64,000 bases of DNA, taken from assembly GCA_949296525.1 (NCBI GenBank), contig CASFOP010000008.1, forward strand, positions 62,001 through 126,000, given 5' to 3'. Positions 33,762 through 43,792 of this stretch are shown in pieces. Below the pieces are notes generated by a model. The model was not told the origin of the DNA. It saw only the letters and a program-made list of their open reading frames with translations, and made no database searches. The position numbers and the translations under genes are program-made. This stretch comes from an uncultured bacterium (GTDB lineage Bacteria > Elusimicrobiota > Elusimicrobia > Elusimicrobiales > Elusimicrobiaceae). Within the stretch, counting starts at the first letter, position 1; the number at the start of each line of letters is the position of its first letter.

Positions 33762-34201
33762 TTCACCGGCTGGCGGACGTGCAAAGCCCCCATATCGGGG
33801 AGGGCACCCATATATGGCAGTTTTGTGTCGTGCTGCCCGGGGCGCGCATTGGCAATAACTGCAATATCTGCTCCCACTGCTTTATAGAAAATGACGTTGT
33901 CATCGGCAACAATGTTACCGTAAAAAACGGCGTATCCCTGTATGACGGGATAACGATAGAGGACAATGTGTTTATCGGGCCCAATGTGGCATTTTGCAAC
34001 GACAAATATCCCCGCTCCAAACAATACCCGGACGCTTTTTTAAAAACCCATATAAAAAAAGGAGCCTCCATAGGCTCCAACGCCACCATCTTGCCCGGGG
34101 TAACTATTGGGGAAAATGCCTTAATCGGCGCAGGAAGCGTGGTTACAAAAGATGTACCGGACGGCGCATTAATTATTCAAAAAAGGAGCTGTTCCCAATG
34201 A
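33758..34201 (+). CDS. Hexapeptide N-acetyltransferase (FdtC/QdtC-like)
   Basis: A 147-residue left-handed beta-helix protein ([49 protein letters not shown], then NDKYPRS and [25 protein letters not shown]), closely resembling WxcM-N/FdtC enzymes that acetylate the 3-amino group. The usual C-terminal end (VGNPAK...) is replaced by a short IIQKRSCSQ tail, so the last coil is truncated. ATGA overlaps on both sides couple it to its neighbours. Confidence 0.8.
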   Translation: MIHRLADVQSPHIGEGTHIWQFCVVLPGARIGNNCNICSHCFIENDVVIGNNVTVKNGVSLYDGITIEDNVFIGPNVAFCNDKYPRSKQYPDAFLKTHIKKGASIGSNATILPGVTIGENALIGAGSVVTKDVPDGALIIQKRSCSQ

Positions 34202-34800
34202 ATAGCATAGCCCGGACTTATATGAAGTTAAAAACATTTTTTTATTGGCACTTTTTATCCGACAACCACAATGTTTCGGGACATCCCGTTTTAAACGGCT
34301 GTGCCGTGTGTCTGGGACGAGGGACAATTGAGTTTGGAAATAATGTTCACCTAGGTTTTTATCCCTCCCCTTTTTTATTTAACACCTATATTCATTTGGA
34401 AGCACGGGAAAGTAATTGTCTTATAAAAATAGGCAATGAAACCTTTTTCAATAATAATGCAACTATTATTGCAGCATCTTCTCCCAGTAATAAGATTTCT
34501 AAAATCCTGATAGGGAGTGATTGTATGATTGGCATGAATTTTTTATGTTTGAACAGCGATTTCCATGCATTGCAAGTCCGAGACCGCAACAATCCTGCAC
34601 GGGTAAACACAGCAGATATACAGATAGGCAATCACTGCTTTATCGGGGCCAATGTTACGGTGCTGAAAGGGGTAAATATTGGAGACGGAAGTGTCATCGG
34701 CGCGGGCAGCGTGGTTACCCGTTCCATCCCGGCCAATGCTTTGGCAGTGGGCAATCCGGCCCGGGTCATTAAACAAATCCAGCAGGGGGATTCTTTATGA
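34198..34800 (+). CDS. Hexapeptide-repeat acetyltransferase (WcaF/colanic-type)
   Basis: A 200-residue acyltransferase. The start at 34198 follows AAGGAG and overlaps the previous stop. A central segment [43 protein letters not shown] is followed by the strong hexapeptide end ([52 protein letters not shown]). It probably O-acetylates a sugar of the polysaccharide. It is distinct from the preceding N-acetyltransferase and slightly more AT-rich. Confidence 0.82.
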   Translation: MNSIARTYMKLKTFFYWHFLSDNHNVSGHPVLNGCAVCLGRGTIEFGNNVHLGFYPSPFLFNTYIHLEARESNCLIKIGNETFFNNNATIIAASSPSNKISKILIGSDCMIGMNFLCLNSDFHALQVRDRNNPARVNTADIQIGNHCFIGANVTVLKGVNIGDGSVIGAGSVVTRSIPANALAVGNPARVIKQIQQGDSL

Positions 34801-35630
34801 AAATAGCGGTTACCGGCGCCAATGGATATATCGGCAGCCATTTGGTAAAAGAATTATTGAACAAGGGCCATCAAGTCACGGCACTGGACATACATACGGC
34901 GCATATTCCCGCCCAGGCCAACATTATGGCCGGAAATATTTTTTCTGATACTTTTTGCTTCCCGCAGGGAATAGAGTGCTTGATACACTTGGCCTGGGTA
35001 GGAGGCTTTGATCATTCTTCCCTCGGACATCTTACATCTATCGTGCCACATTTTCAGTTTTTACGCAAGGCCGCTGAGCACGGCATCAAACGGCTGGTAG
35101 TATTGGGTACCATGCATGAACTGGGATATTTTGAAGGAAAAGCGCTGGAATCTTCCCCCTGCAACCCCATGAGCTACTACGGTATAGCCAAAAATACCCT
35201 CCGGCAGGCCCTGCAGGTATATGCCCAAACGCAGCCCGGGCTTAACCTGCAATGGATTCGCGCTTTCTACATTACGGGAGACGATTTTTCCAATCATTCT
35301 ATTTTCTCCAAAATTCTTCAATTAGAACAAAAAGGGGCAAAATCTTTTCCCTTTACTGACGGCAAAAACCAATATGATTTCCAAGATATTTACACGCTGT
35401 GCGGGCAAATAACGGCCGTGGCGGAGGCGGACGCCCTGCCCTGCGGCATTATTAATTGCTGTTCCGGCAAACCCGTCGCCATCAAAGACAAGGTGGAAGA
35501 ATTTATCCGCCGGCACCATTTAAACATCCGGCCGGAATTTGGCAAATTTCCCTCCCGCCCGTATGACTCCCCGTGCATATACGGCGACAACAGCAAAATT
35601 TTACGCATTATGGAGAAAGCCGGAAAATGA
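34797..35630 (+). CDS. NAD-dependent sugar epimerase/dehydratase
   Basis: A 277-residue extended [33 protein letters not shown] (Rossmann loop), [11 protein letters not shown] and catalytic [15 protein letters not shown] (Tyr-x3-Lys). The substrate is not predictable; it most likely modifies a nucleotide sugar of the cluster. AGGGGG precedes the ATG; ATGA overlaps join it to its neighbours. Confidence 0.83.
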   Translation: MKIAVTGANGYIGSHLVKELLNKGHQVTALDIHTAHIPAQANIMAGNIFSDTFCFPQGIECLIHLAWVGGFDHSSLGHLTSIVPHFQFLRKAAEHGIKRLVVLGTMHELGYFEGKALESSPCNPMSYYGIAKNTLRQALQVYAQTQPGLNLQWIRAFYITGDDFSNHSIFSKILQLEQKGAKSFPFTDGKNQYDFQDIYTLCGQITAVAEADALPCGIINCCSGKPVAIKDKVEEFIRRHHLNIRPEFGKFPSRPYDSPCIYGDNSKILRIMEKAGK

Positions 35631-37126
35631 CACGCCCGCTGATATCCGTCCTGATCCCCGTATACAACGGCGCCGACTACCTGCGCCAAAACCTGGACTC
35701 GGTACTTAACTCCACGCTCCGGGAGCTGGAAGTGGTTTGTGTGGATGATTTGTCCACGGACTCCTCCCTGCAGATTTTACAGGAATACGCCGCCAAAGAC
35801 CCCCGTGTAAAAATCATCCGCCGCACGGACAAAGGCGGCACCGCCGTACGGGGCTTAAAATACGGCCTGCCCTATTGCACGGGTGAATACTTTTTTTACA
35901 TCAGCCAGGACGATTTTATAGACCGCAACTGCCTGCAAGCCTTATATGACAAAGCCAAAGCCACTTCTGCGCAGGCGGTAGTGCCCAACCTGGTGCTGTA
36001 TAACCAGCAGCAGGGCGCGGACAGCCCCGTGATACGGCCCCCGCGGGGGGATTATAACCAAACGCTCAGCGGGCGGGAAGCATTTGTTTTATCGCTGGAA
36101 AATTGGCAGGTGCACGGCCAATTTTTAAGGGAAACGGAACGAGTCAAAAAACTGGGGTTTGACGACACGCTGTTTACCGGCTGTGAAAAGGCCTCCCGGC
36201 TGTATCTGGCCGCCTCTGACAAAGTGGTATTTGCCAACGTAAATTTCTATTACCGCCGGGACAACCCCAACACCATACAGGCGAAATTTAAGCCGTTCTT
36301 TATTGAGGACTTGTTTGTATATGCCCAGCTGATGCACTTTATGTCGGAGCAAAAGTACTCCCGGCGGGACTGCGCCAAATGCCTCAGGGCCGGCCTGTAT
36401 ATGGCCCGGCTGTATAAGGACATGTTTAAAAAGCAGTGGGGGTTCATGACGGAAAAAGACCGGGCGCTGACCCTGCGGCATTTTGCCCGGGCCCGGAAAT
36501 TATTTTTGGCATATGCTTTGCGCCACGGGCACTGGAAACGGGTGCCGCGTATTATCAAAACTTTTCATTTTAAAAAAATCCCGCCCTTGAAAATAGAATT
36601 ACATTGTTATGCTTCCTGCCGCGTAGGACGCTGTACTTATTCTGCGCCGGATTTGCTGGTCGGGGATTACCGCACGGAAATAGGTAGTTTTTGTTCCATC
36701 GCCGGCAATGTGGCTATCGGCTCGGGGGAACATCCTTTGAACTACTTATCCACATCCCCCTTCCTGTACCTGGAACAGGCCGGTTATATACAAGGGCGCA
36801 ATGAAATATTCCTCTCTCCCTGCCATATCGGCAATGATGTCTGGATTGGACAGGGGGTAACGATTAAAAGCGGCATCCGTGTCGGGGACGGGGCCGTTAT
36901 CGGGGCAGGGGCCGTAGTAACAAAAGATGTCCCGCCGTATGCAGTAGTCGTGGGCGTACCGGCCAGAATACTAAAATACCGTTTTGATCCGGACACGATA
37001 AAAGACTTGTTGGAAATCAAATGGTGGGATTTGCCGGATGAAGAAATCAAAAAGTTGCCTTTGCATGATGTAAAGAAAGCCATTGAACAGGTAAAACGCT
37101 TAAGAAAAGAGAAAACTTATGATTAA
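35627..37126 (+). CDS. Fusion of family 2 glycosyltransferase and CatB-type O-acetyltransferase
   Basis: A 499-residue two-domain protein. Residues 1-300 form a GT-A glycosyltransferase ([56 protein letters not shown]). Residues about 325-490 form a CatB/xenobiotic-type hexapeptide acyltransferase ([35 protein letters not shown] with catalytic His; [48 protein letters not shown]). The domain order implies that one enzyme both adds and acetylates a residue. The frame is continuous with no sign of artefact. GGAG precedes the ATG. Confidence 0.87.
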   Translation: MTRPLISVLIPVYNGADYLRQNLDSVLNSTLRELEVVCVDDLSTDSSLQILQEYAAKDPRVKIIRRTDKGGTAVRGLKYGLPYCTGEYFFYISQDDFIDRNCLQALYDKAKATSAQAVVPNLVLYNQQQGADSPVIRPPRGDYNQTLSGREAFVLSLENWQVHGQFLRETERVKKLGFDDTLFTGCEKASRLYLAASDKVVFANVNFYYRRDNPNTIQAKFKPFFIEDLFVYAQLMHFMSEQKYSRRDCAKCLRAGLYMARLYKDMFKKQWGFMTEKDRALTLRHFARARKLFLAYALRHGHWKRVPRIIKTFHFKKIPPLKIELHCYASCRVGRCTYSAPDLLVGDYRTEIGSFCSIAGNVAIGSGEHPLNYLSTSPFLYLEQAGYIQGRNEIFLSPCHIGNDVWIGQGVTIKSGIRVGDGAVIGAGAVVTKDVPPYAVVVGVPARILKYRFDPDTIKDLLEIKWWDLPDEEIKKLPLHDVKKAIEQVKRLRKEKTYD

Positions 37127-38213
37127 ATTTTTGGATTTGCATAAAATAAACGAACGCTTCCGCGCGGAACTAAACGCGCGGTTTAAAGAAGTGCTGAACA
37201 GCGGGTGGTATATCCGCGGACGGCAGGATGAGCTGTTTGAAAAGCATTTTGCCGCCTACACCGGAGCCAAATACTGCATCGGCGTAGGAAACGGGCTGGA
37301 AGCGCTGGATCTCATCATCAAGGGCTACGGTTTTGGGCCGGGCGATGAAATTATTGTACCGGCCAATACCTATATTGCCACCATTTTGGCCGTCAGCGCC
37401 AACGGCTGTACGCCCGTATTGGTAGAGCCGGATATATATACTTACAACATCCATCCGGATCTAATAGAGGCCCAAATTACCCCCCGCACCAAAGCCATTA
37501 TGGTGGTGCACTTATACGGCCAGGCCGTGCAAATGCAAAAAATCTGGGAGCTGGCCAAAAAATACCATTTAAAAATCATTGAAGATGCGGCACAGGCACA
37601 CGGGGCCGAGTATCAGGGCCGCAAAACCGGCAACCTGGGCGATGCGGCGGGATTTAGTTTTTATCCCGGCAAAAATTTGGGCTGCCTGGGCGACGGCGGC
37701 TGCGTAACCACCAACGACGCGGCACTGGCCGCCAAAGTGCGCGCGCTGGCCAATTACGGCAGCGACCGCAAATACCACCATATTTACAAAGGCATCAACT
37801 CCCGCCTGGATGAGCTGCAGGCCGCCTTTTTGGACGTTAAACTGCCGCATTTGGATGCGGACAATGCCCGCCGGCGCGAAATAGCCGCTTTTTACCGCAG
37901 CCACATCCGCAACCCGCGCATTACCTTGCCGCAAACCTATGATGAAAAGGCCCATGTATGGCATGTGTTTGCCGTGCGCGTACCGGACAGGGCCGCTTTT
38001 CAAAAATACCTGGAGAACAACGGCATCCAAACCGTTATCCATTACCCCACCCCTCCGCACAAACAGGAGGCCTACCGGGAATGGGCCGCACGCTCATTTC
38101 CCGTGTCGGAAACCATACACCGGGAAATTATTTCCATCCCTATTTCCCCCGTTATGACCGATGAAGAAATGAGGGAAGTGGTGCGCGTGCTGAACGCATG
38201 GCAAACAAATTAA
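37119..38213 (+). CDS. DegT/DnrJ/EryC1 sugar aminotransferase (FdtB/QdtB-like)
   Basis: A 364-residue PLP enzyme. It carries [51 protein letters not shown] (Asp binding PLP nitrogen) and the Schiff-base lysine in [16 protein letters not shown]. The overall sequence resembles transaminases that aminate 3-keto-6-deoxyhexoses. With the ketoisomerase and N-acetyltransferase upstream it completes a dTDP-3-acetamido-3,6-dideoxyhexose pathway. Overlaps the fusion gene by eight bases. Confidence 0.9.
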   Translation: MIKFLDLHKINERFRAELNARFKEVLNSGWYIRGRQDELFEKHFAAYTGAKYCIGVGNGLEALDLIIKGYGFGPGDEIIVPANTYIATILAVSANGCTPVLVEPDIYTYNIHPDLIEAQITPRTKAIMVVHLYGQAVQMQKIWELAKKYHLKIIEDAAQAHGAEYQGRKTGNLGDAAGFSFYPGKNLGCLGDGGCVTTNDAALAAKVRALANYGSDRKYHHIYKGINSRLDELQAAFLDVKLPHLDADNARRREIAAFYRSHIRNPRITLPQTYDEKAHVWHVFAVRVPDRAAFQKYLENNGIQTVIHYPTPPHKQEAYREWAARSFPVSETIHREIISIPISPVMTDEEMREVVRVLNAWQTN

Positions 38214-38224
38214 AGGCAACGGAT

Positions 38225-39025
38225 ATGTCTTTTTACCAATCTTTACAACGTCTTTTGAGTAAGAAAAAAACCTATGATTTGATCTTCGGCATAGGAGAGG
38301 CCTGCTCCTGCACCCAGGCATTGCGCCGCGCCCGGCTGCAGCGCGCCAGCTATCCGCTGGACTGGGTAGCCGGAAGTAATTTTCTGGGGCGGGTGCGCCT
38401 GCTTAGCGCCCGTTTTGACGGCTTCCTGGATAAAAACGACCTGCAGGACACGGGACGAAACAACGGGTCCGACAGCCATTTATGCCATATTTACTATAAC
38501 ACCCGCACTTCCATCGGCTTTAACCATGACTTTCCAGAGGGGCAAAGCCTGCAAGAAAGCTATCCGGCCGTACGCCAAAAATATGACCGCCGGATTGCCC
38601 GCTTGCTGGATAATATCCGGGCGGCGGAGACCCTCTTAATCGTATATGTGGAAACCCCGTGCTGCCAAGACAAAACCTCCGACACGGATATTTTGCTCGG
38701 ATATAAAATCCTGCAGGAAAATTTCCCGGGGAAAAACCTGGGCCTGCTCTACTGCGCCTCTGACTTAACGCTCCGCCCGCGGGAATTTTCCCAAACGCAG
38801 CTATCCTCCGCCGTTACCAAAATCACGGCCAACTATCAGGACAAAACACCCGGCCTGCCGGACAATGCGGTCAACAACCCTTTCCTGGCGCACCTGCTGG
38901 CGGTGCGGTACAGGTTGTACAGACCCTTCCACATCCGCATCCAAGAGGCCTGCCGCAACACCGCCATACGCCTGATTCCTTTCAAAAAATTACGAGACGC
39001 CATGAGGGATAAATACCATGTTTAA
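38225..39025 (+). CDS. DUF1796 putative papain-like cysteine peptidase family protein (1)
   Basis: A 266-residue protein. The DUF1796 start is clear (YDLIFGIGEACSCTQALRRARLQRASYPLDWV), with a candidate nucleophilic Cys, and NHDFPEGQ with YPAVRQKYDRRIARLLDNI follows. Such proteins are often found in polysaccharide gene clusters, but no substrate is established. The ATG at 38225 has AAAGG eight bases upstream; an ATG at 38198 overlapping the previous gene is the alternative. A second, divergent family member follows. Confidence 0.7.
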   Translation: MSFYQSLQRLLSKKKTYDLIFGIGEACSCTQALRRARLQRASYPLDWVAGSNFLGRVRLLSARFDGFLDKNDLQDTGRNNGSDSHLCHIYYNTRTSIGFNHDFPEGQSLQESYPAVRQKYDRRIARLLDNIRAAETLLIVYVETPCCQDKTSDTDILLGYKILQENFPGKNLGLLYCASDLTLRPREFSQTQLSSAVTKITANYQDKTPGLPDNAVNNPFLAHLLAVRYRLYRPFHIRIQEACRNTAIRLIPFKKLRDAMRDKYHV

Positions 39026-39734
39026 CCGCTTAATTGCTCTGTTTAATAAAAACGTTAAATTTTACGGACACGTTATTTCGTTAGGATATAACTGCGAGAT
39101 TTCTTTCCAGTTCTTCCTCAAATATCACTTTGTGGAAAGCAGCCTGTTTGCCTGGGTGGCCTGCCCGTCCATAGAGCAGATGATATACGCACTGCTGCAC
39201 GTGCAGGAGGTAGGCGCAGGCAAACTGGAGCCACAGGGGGTCATGTGGCGGTGTTTTAACACGGATATCCTGTTCCACGGCAAGGCCCCCATGTCCATGT
39301 GGCTCAACCACCCGACCCCCCAGCAAATTGCAGAGGACAAAGCGGAACTGGTGGACAGGCTGAAATATTTACGGGCCAAATTCCAAAAAACGGCCTGCGA
39401 CGGAAAGAAAAATTTATACATTTTTAAATACCCCAAAACCGACGAAACCGCCCAAACGGCGCTGGAAAAAATAAACCGTTTGGAGCAAACCCTCCGACAA
39501 ATTGTGAGCAACTCCTTTGACCTGCTGATTGTCCTGCAGGAAGGCCTCCTCCCCGGTTTGGAAGCGCTTTCCAAAAAAGAAAATATATTTATCCGCCGCG
39601 TGGCATTTTACGCCCCGGATGACAATGTCACCACGGAACTCAATGACCGCCTGCACTGGGGAAAAATCTTTGACGAGTTCCGCCCCGCCTTTAAACTGAA
39701 AAAGAAAAAACACTTTAAGTTTGAGGATCGTTGA
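39018..39734 (+). CDS. DUF1796-like putative papain-like cysteine peptidase family protein (2)
   Basis: A 238-residue protein beginning with YGHVISLGYNCEISFQFFLKYHFVESSLFAWV, the same S-L-G-x-x-C opening as DUF1796 proteins. The hydrophobic/aromatic loop PLDWV is replaced by LFAWV. The C-terminal half is basic (KLKKKKHFKFEDR). It overlaps the preceding gene by eight bases, with GAGGG as ribosome site. Role unknown; its location predicts an involvement with the surface polymer. Confidence 0.6.
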   Translation: MFNRLIALFNKNVKFYGHVISLGYNCEISFQFFLKYHFVESSLFAWVACPSIEQMIYALLHVQEVGAGKLEPQGVMWRCFNTDILFHGKAPMSMWLNHPTPQQIAEDKAELVDRLKYLRAKFQKTACDGKKNLYIFKYPKTDETAQTALEKINRLEQTLRQIVSNSFDLLIVLQEGLLPGLEALSKKENIFIRRVAFYAPDDNVTTELNDRLHWGKIFDEFRPAFKLKKKKHFKFEDR

Positions 39735-39735
39735 T

Positions 39736-40731
39736 ATGGCAGACAACTTTCCTCTTGTTTCCGCCATTGTCCCGGCATATAACCATGCGCGTTATGTGCA
39801 GGAAACCCTCCGCTCCTTAATGGCGCAAACCTACCCGCGCCTGGAACTGCTGGTCATAGATGACGGCTCCACGGATGATACCTGGGCGGAAATAAACAAA
39901 CTCAAAGCCGACTGCGAAAAACGCTTTGAACGCGTCGTCTTGCGCACCCGCCCCAACCGCGGTGCCTGTGCCACGCAGAACGAACTGATTTCGCTGGCCC
40001 GGGGCCAATATATTTACCTGATCGCTTCAGACGACACGGCCAAGCCGGATGCCATACAAACGCTGGCCGGCTTCCTGCAAAGCCATCCCGAATATGTACT
40101 GGCGGTGGGAGACAATGAAATCATCGGCCCGGATTCCCGCCGTATCGGCTGGGACGCACAGCGACGGCCGGTTCCCCCGGAAGAGGCGGTTTTTAAGACT
40201 TTTTCCGAATTTTCCCGCCATATGCACCCCCAGCCCGTTTTTGATGACGCGGTATTCGGCACGTATGCGTCATTGGTCCGGGGCAACTATATCCCCAACG
40301 GCTATGTGCTCCGCACCGCCGCGCTGAAAGATACGGGCGGCTACGTCCGGGAAGCGGCCCTGGAGGACTGGTATATCATGCTGCAGCTGGCCAAACGGGG
40401 GAAATTTAAATTTTTCAACAAAATCCTTTTTTCTTACCGCTGGCACGGCGGCAACACCATACAAAACCGCCGCCGGGCCGAACAAATGGCTCTGGATACA
40501 TTTTGTTATGAGCAGAAACTGCTCCGGCAGGAAAAATACAAGCTTTACCGCGATATTTTTGAGCAGGCCCAGTGGCAGGAAAAAGTTAAATGGCGCCTGG
40601 GGGATTTCTTAAAAGTTTACAAACAACAATCCAGGCTAAAAAAACGTTACGTCGTGGAAATAAAAGGCAAAAAATTTATCTTTAACGAAAAACCCCTTCC
40701 CGGGCCACAGCCGGAAAAGGATGGGCAATAA
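39736..40731 (+). CDS. Family 2 glycosyltransferase
   Basis: A 331-residue GT-A enzyme: LVSAIVPAYNHARYVQETLRSLMAQTYPRLELLVIDDGSTDDTW at the start, IYLIASDDTAKPDAI as the metal-binding motif, and LEDWYIMLQLAKRGKFKFF later. The ATG at 39736 follows GAGG. It probably adds one sugar of the repeat unit. Confidence 0.88.
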   Translation: MADNFPLVSAIVPAYNHARYVQETLRSLMAQTYPRLELLVIDDGSTDDTWAEINKLKADCEKRFERVVLRTRPNRGACATQNELISLARGQYIYLIASDDTAKPDAIQTLAGFLQSHPEYVLAVGDNEIIGPDSRRIGWDAQRRPVPPEEAVFKTFSEFSRHMHPQPVFDDAVFGTYASLVRGNYIPNGYVLRTAALKDTGGYVREAALEDWYIMLQLAKRGKFKFFNKILFSYRWHGGNTIQNRRRAEQMALDTFCYEQKLLRQEKYKLYRDIFEQAQWQEKVKWRLGDFLKVYKQQSRLKKRYVVEIKGKKFIFNEKPLPGPQPEKDGQ

Positions 40732-40742
40732 CTGAGGCATTT

Positions 40743-41699
40743 ATGTACACACCCCAAGACATACAGGTATTTTTCTTTGCACACAACCGCGCGGAATTTC
40801 TGCGCCAGGCGGTGGAATGCTATTTACACCAGACCGCCCGGGGGGCGGAGCTGGTCATCCTGGCCAATGCCCCTACTGACGACGTGGTACAGGTAGGCCG
40901 GGAGTACGAAAAAAAGGGCGTCAAACTTATGTTAGAGCCCAAACCGCTAAATGTATACGGCTGTGCGCAGCGCTGCCAGGAAACAGCCAGCCGCGCCATT
41001 ACAGTCATGGCACATGACGACGACTTGGTTCACCCCGCTTATTTGGAAACCCTGCTGAAGGCTTATAACCAAATCCCGGATTTAAACGTCGCTATATCCT
41101 CCATGCAGGATTGGGACAACGCGCCCTTTTCCCCGGACTACCACACCCGCTGCGCCCTGCTGGATGAATGCGAATTTTCCGCTTATATCTTTTTGGGAGG
41201 CTCATTCACATATAGCTCGGCCAGTTATAAAACGCAAGCCCTCCGCCAGGCGCCGCGGCCCGATTTTGCCCGGTACGGCAAAGTGCAGGACGTACCTTTC
41301 ATGCTGGGCGTATGCGGCGTTGACAACGGCAAAGCCGCCGTACTGCAATATCCGTTTGTCAAATACCGCCTGCACGAAGGGCAGGACTGCCAGACTTTTT
41401 CCACCGGCCCGACGGCCGCCCAATGGCTGGAGCTGGATAATCTACACCGGGAGCTGATGTGCCGCGGCAGTAGGTTGCGACGCGCGTGGAAGCTAAACAC
41501 CTACCACCGCCTGCGCATCGGCTGGCGGGACTGGTGTTTGTGCGAACACGGGAAAATGACTTTCTCTTCGTATTTGGCCGCAGCGCGCCAAAAAGGCCTT
41601 CTGCCGCCCTTAAGCCGCGCCGCCGGCCTGCTGTTGCGCGGCGGCCTGCGCAAGCGAATCCTGCGCCGGCTGTTTACGCCGCAAATTATTTCCTTATGA
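40743..41699 (+). CDS. Family 2-like glycosyltransferase
   Basis: A 318-residue protein with a GT-A start (IQVFFFAHNRAEFLRQAVECYLHQTARGAELVILANAPTDD), ITVMAHDDDLVHPAYLETLL as the DXD-type motif and LHEGQDC near the end of the catalytic domain. A basic tail (RAAGLLLRGGLRKRILRRLF) may bind the membrane. It overlaps a possible start of the next gene by four bases. Confidence 0.82.
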   Translation: MYTPQDIQVFFFAHNRAEFLRQAVECYLHQTARGAELVILANAPTDDVVQVGREYEKKGVKLMLEPKPLNVYGCAQRCQETASRAITVMAHDDDLVHPAYLETLLKAYNQIPDLNVAISSMQDWDNAPFSPDYHTRCALLDECEFSAYIFLGGSFTYSSASYKTQALRQAPRPDFARYGKVQDVPFMLGVCGVDNGKAAVLQYPFVKYRLHEGQDCQTFSTGPTAAQWLELDNLHRELMCRGSRLRRAWKLNTYHRLRIGWRDWCLCEHGKMTFSSYLAAARQKGLLPPLSRAAGLLLRGGLRKRILRRLFTPQIISL

Positions 41700-41710
41700 G
41701 AGGTTACGCC

Positions 41711-42595
41711 ATGACCGCATCCAAACCGCTGGCCGTCCACCTGCATATTTATTATGCATCCATGTGGCCCCTGATGCAACAATATTTATCCAATATAGGG
41801 GACTGCCCGCACCGCCTTTTCGTAACCATGCCGAAAGAAAACGCCGGTCTGGCCGGTGAAATACGGCGCTTCTGCCCGGAAAGCGAAATTTACATAACGG
41901 AAAACCGCGGCTATGACGTGGGCCCGTTTGTCCACTTTTTGCACCAAATTAATTTGCAAGACTATGACTATATTTTAAAAATCCATACCAAAAGCCTCTC
42001 TGCGCCGCATACCACCGTTACGCTGAATGGGTACCGCTTTACACAAAAGGCCTGGACGCTGGCCCTTTTGGACGGGCTGCTGGGTACGCCGCAGATTTTT
42101 AAAGACAATATCCGCCGCCTGCAGACGCAGCCCGGCACGGGGATGGTTGCGTCACCTTACTTTATCATCCGCAACCCCGCGGAATCCCAAAAACTGCTCC
42201 CTTCCGTCGCCCGGGTGATGGATAAGCTGGGCTATCCCCAATATCCGGCGGATATCCCGTTTGTGGCCGGCACCATGTTTTTGGTGCGCAGCCGGCTGAT
42301 GCAGAAAATTAAAGAAAATTTTTCTTTGGAGGACTTCCCCCTTACCGCCCGCGGCGTAAAGGACGGGACGCCGGCCCATGTGTTTGAACGCGTATTCGGC
42401 TGCGTCACGGAAGCCGCCGGATACAAAATAGAAGGCTCCGCCCGGAACAAAAAGTTTGAACGCCACTGCCGCTGGCGGCGCATTTTGCGCTTTTTCTACA
42501 GTTCGGACATTACCAGCCACCAGTATTTATTGGTCAAAGTCTGCAAAATCCCGGTATATCGCAAAAAAGTAGGCCCCCTGGTCAAGGGGGAGTAA
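41711..42595 (+). CDS. RgpF-like rhamnan synthesis protein
   Basis: A 294-residue protein with RgpF-family features: HLHIYYASMWPLMQQYLSNIGDCPHRLFVTMP, the ENRGYDVGPFVHFLHQINLQDYDYILKIHTKS block, LLDGLLGTPQIFKDNI and FVAGTMFLVRSRLM. RgpF proteins take part in rhamnose polymer synthesis, which agrees with the rml genes upstream. GAGAGG precedes the ATG at 41711; a start at 41696 overlapping the previous stop is possible. A CCCCCT/AAGGGGG-type hairpin lies at the 3' end. Confidence 0.83.
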   Translation: MTASKPLAVHLHIYYASMWPLMQQYLSNIGDCPHRLFVTMPKENAGLAGEIRRFCPESEIYITENRGYDVGPFVHFLHQINLQDYDYILKIHTKSLSAPHTTVTLNGYRFTQKAWTLALLDGLLGTPQIFKDNIRRLQTQPGTGMVASPYFIIRNPAESQKLLPSVARVMDKLGYPQYPADIPFVAGTMFLVRSRLMQKIKENFSLEDFPLTARGVKDGTPAHVFERVFGCVTEAAGYKIEGSARNKKFERHCRWRRILRFFYSSDITSHQYLLVKVCKIPVYRKKVGPLVKGE

Positions 42596-42946
42596 GTTTC
42601 CCTTTCGGCCGCCCCGCCACGGGCAGCCTGTTCATAATATGTCTGCAGAGCAAATACGGGGCCGCCCGGGCCAGCGGGGCCTGTTCCCGTTTACCGAAAG
42701 GCTGGTATCACCGGGGCGCCAAAGGTCCTGTCCGGACGCACATTACAACGATAAAAAACATAAAAACGGGGCTGTGCTAAATTTTTTTATCTAATAAAGT
42801 CAAGCAAAATAATATGTTATAATAAACCCATATAATCATAAACAAATATATCCCCGCTATCCCTATCCCCGAATTTTTCAGTTTATGATCATATTTATAA
42901 ACAAATAAAAAGCGGCCCGATTACCCATATTCCAGCGGCTGCTTGA
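42596..42946. other. Intergenic stretch with a promoter-like element
   Basis: No gene. A TATAAT at 42818-42823 lies within ATAATATGTTATAAT, the identical 15 bases that form the promoter at 28703-28717, and probably drives the following gene. The left part is GC-rich with short inverted repeats of no clear function. Confidence 0.45.
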
Positions 42947-43792
42947 ATGAACATGAATATCCGTCGTCTGTATGATAACCTGCGGGGAAAGACCATCAGC
43001 GTTGAAGAAATCCAACGCTTCCTCAACAGGAAAAACGATTATGTACATATGCCTGCCGAAAAAATAGAGCAGCTGGTGCTGGGGGCTTCCGTGGCGGCAT
43101 ATGGGATATATCCCCCCGCTTTTTCCGTTTATACCTGGAATGCAGGCGAAGTCTCTGCCGACCTGTTTACAAATTACCATTTGGCACGGTTTATGCTGGA
43201 CAGATGCCCTCGTTTGAAACGAATTGTTTTGCTGTATTCTTTTTATAATAAAGGCCTTGATTTAAGTAAAACCAACGAAAAAAAATTGTCTATATTGTAT
43301 TCTTTATTCATCCCCGGAATCCCTTTCCGCCGCGTTTCACCGCGCAGCCTATACTGGGGGATGCGTTTGAAAATCCGCCGCTATAAAAACCTGCGGCCTA
43401 ACCGCACGCCGTATGCGGACGGAATGTATTTTCCTAATATCTTTGGCACCGAATCAGATATGCATTCCATACTGGCCAAACATATAAAGACCGCCACCAA
43501 ATACGGCACGGCCCCGTGGCAATATTTTTTGAAGCTGGCGAATGTGTGCCGTGAACGCAATGTGCAGCTGGTTGTCTGTTTCCCGCCGCAACGCTCCGAC
43601 TACTACAAGGCCTGGCAGGAAAGCCAGGACAATGCGGATTTGTTTTCCAGGTTTACCAGTCTTCACATCCCCGTCATTGACGCGCGGAATTGGATAAGCG
43701 ATGATTTGTTCGGCGATTTTTACCACCTTAAATTAGACGGGGCCAAACACTTCTCCGCCCTGCTTGAAAAGGCCCTCCCGACATTGGCATAA
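42947..43792 (+). CDS. SGNH-hydrolase-like (AlgX/DltD-type) protein
   Basis: A 281-residue protein. The opening KIEQLVLGASVAAYGIYPPAF resembles the GxS nucleophile block of SGNH enzymes, and the end DLFGDFYHLKLDGAKHFSALL resembles the conserved DxxH block. Between them CFPPQRSDYY fits the third block. No signal peptide is visible, unlike exported DltD, so it may act at the cytoplasmic face or be exported otherwise. Likely a sugar O-acyl-esterase or transferase tied to the preceding cluster, with its own promoter. Confidence 0.55.
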   Translation: MNMNIRRLYDNLRGKTISVEEIQRFLNRKNDYVHMPAEKIEQLVLGASVAAYGIYPPAFSVYTWNAGEVSADLFTNYHLARFMLDRCPRLKRIVLLYSFYNKGLDLSKTNEKKLSILYSLFIPGIPFRRVSPRSLYWGMRLKIRRYKNLRPNRTPYADGMYFPNIFGTESDMHSILAKHIKTATKYGTAPWQYFLKLANVCRERNVQLVVCFPPQRSDYYKAWQESQDNADLFSRFTSLHIPVIDARNWISDDLFGDFYHLKLDGAKHFSALLEKALPTLA

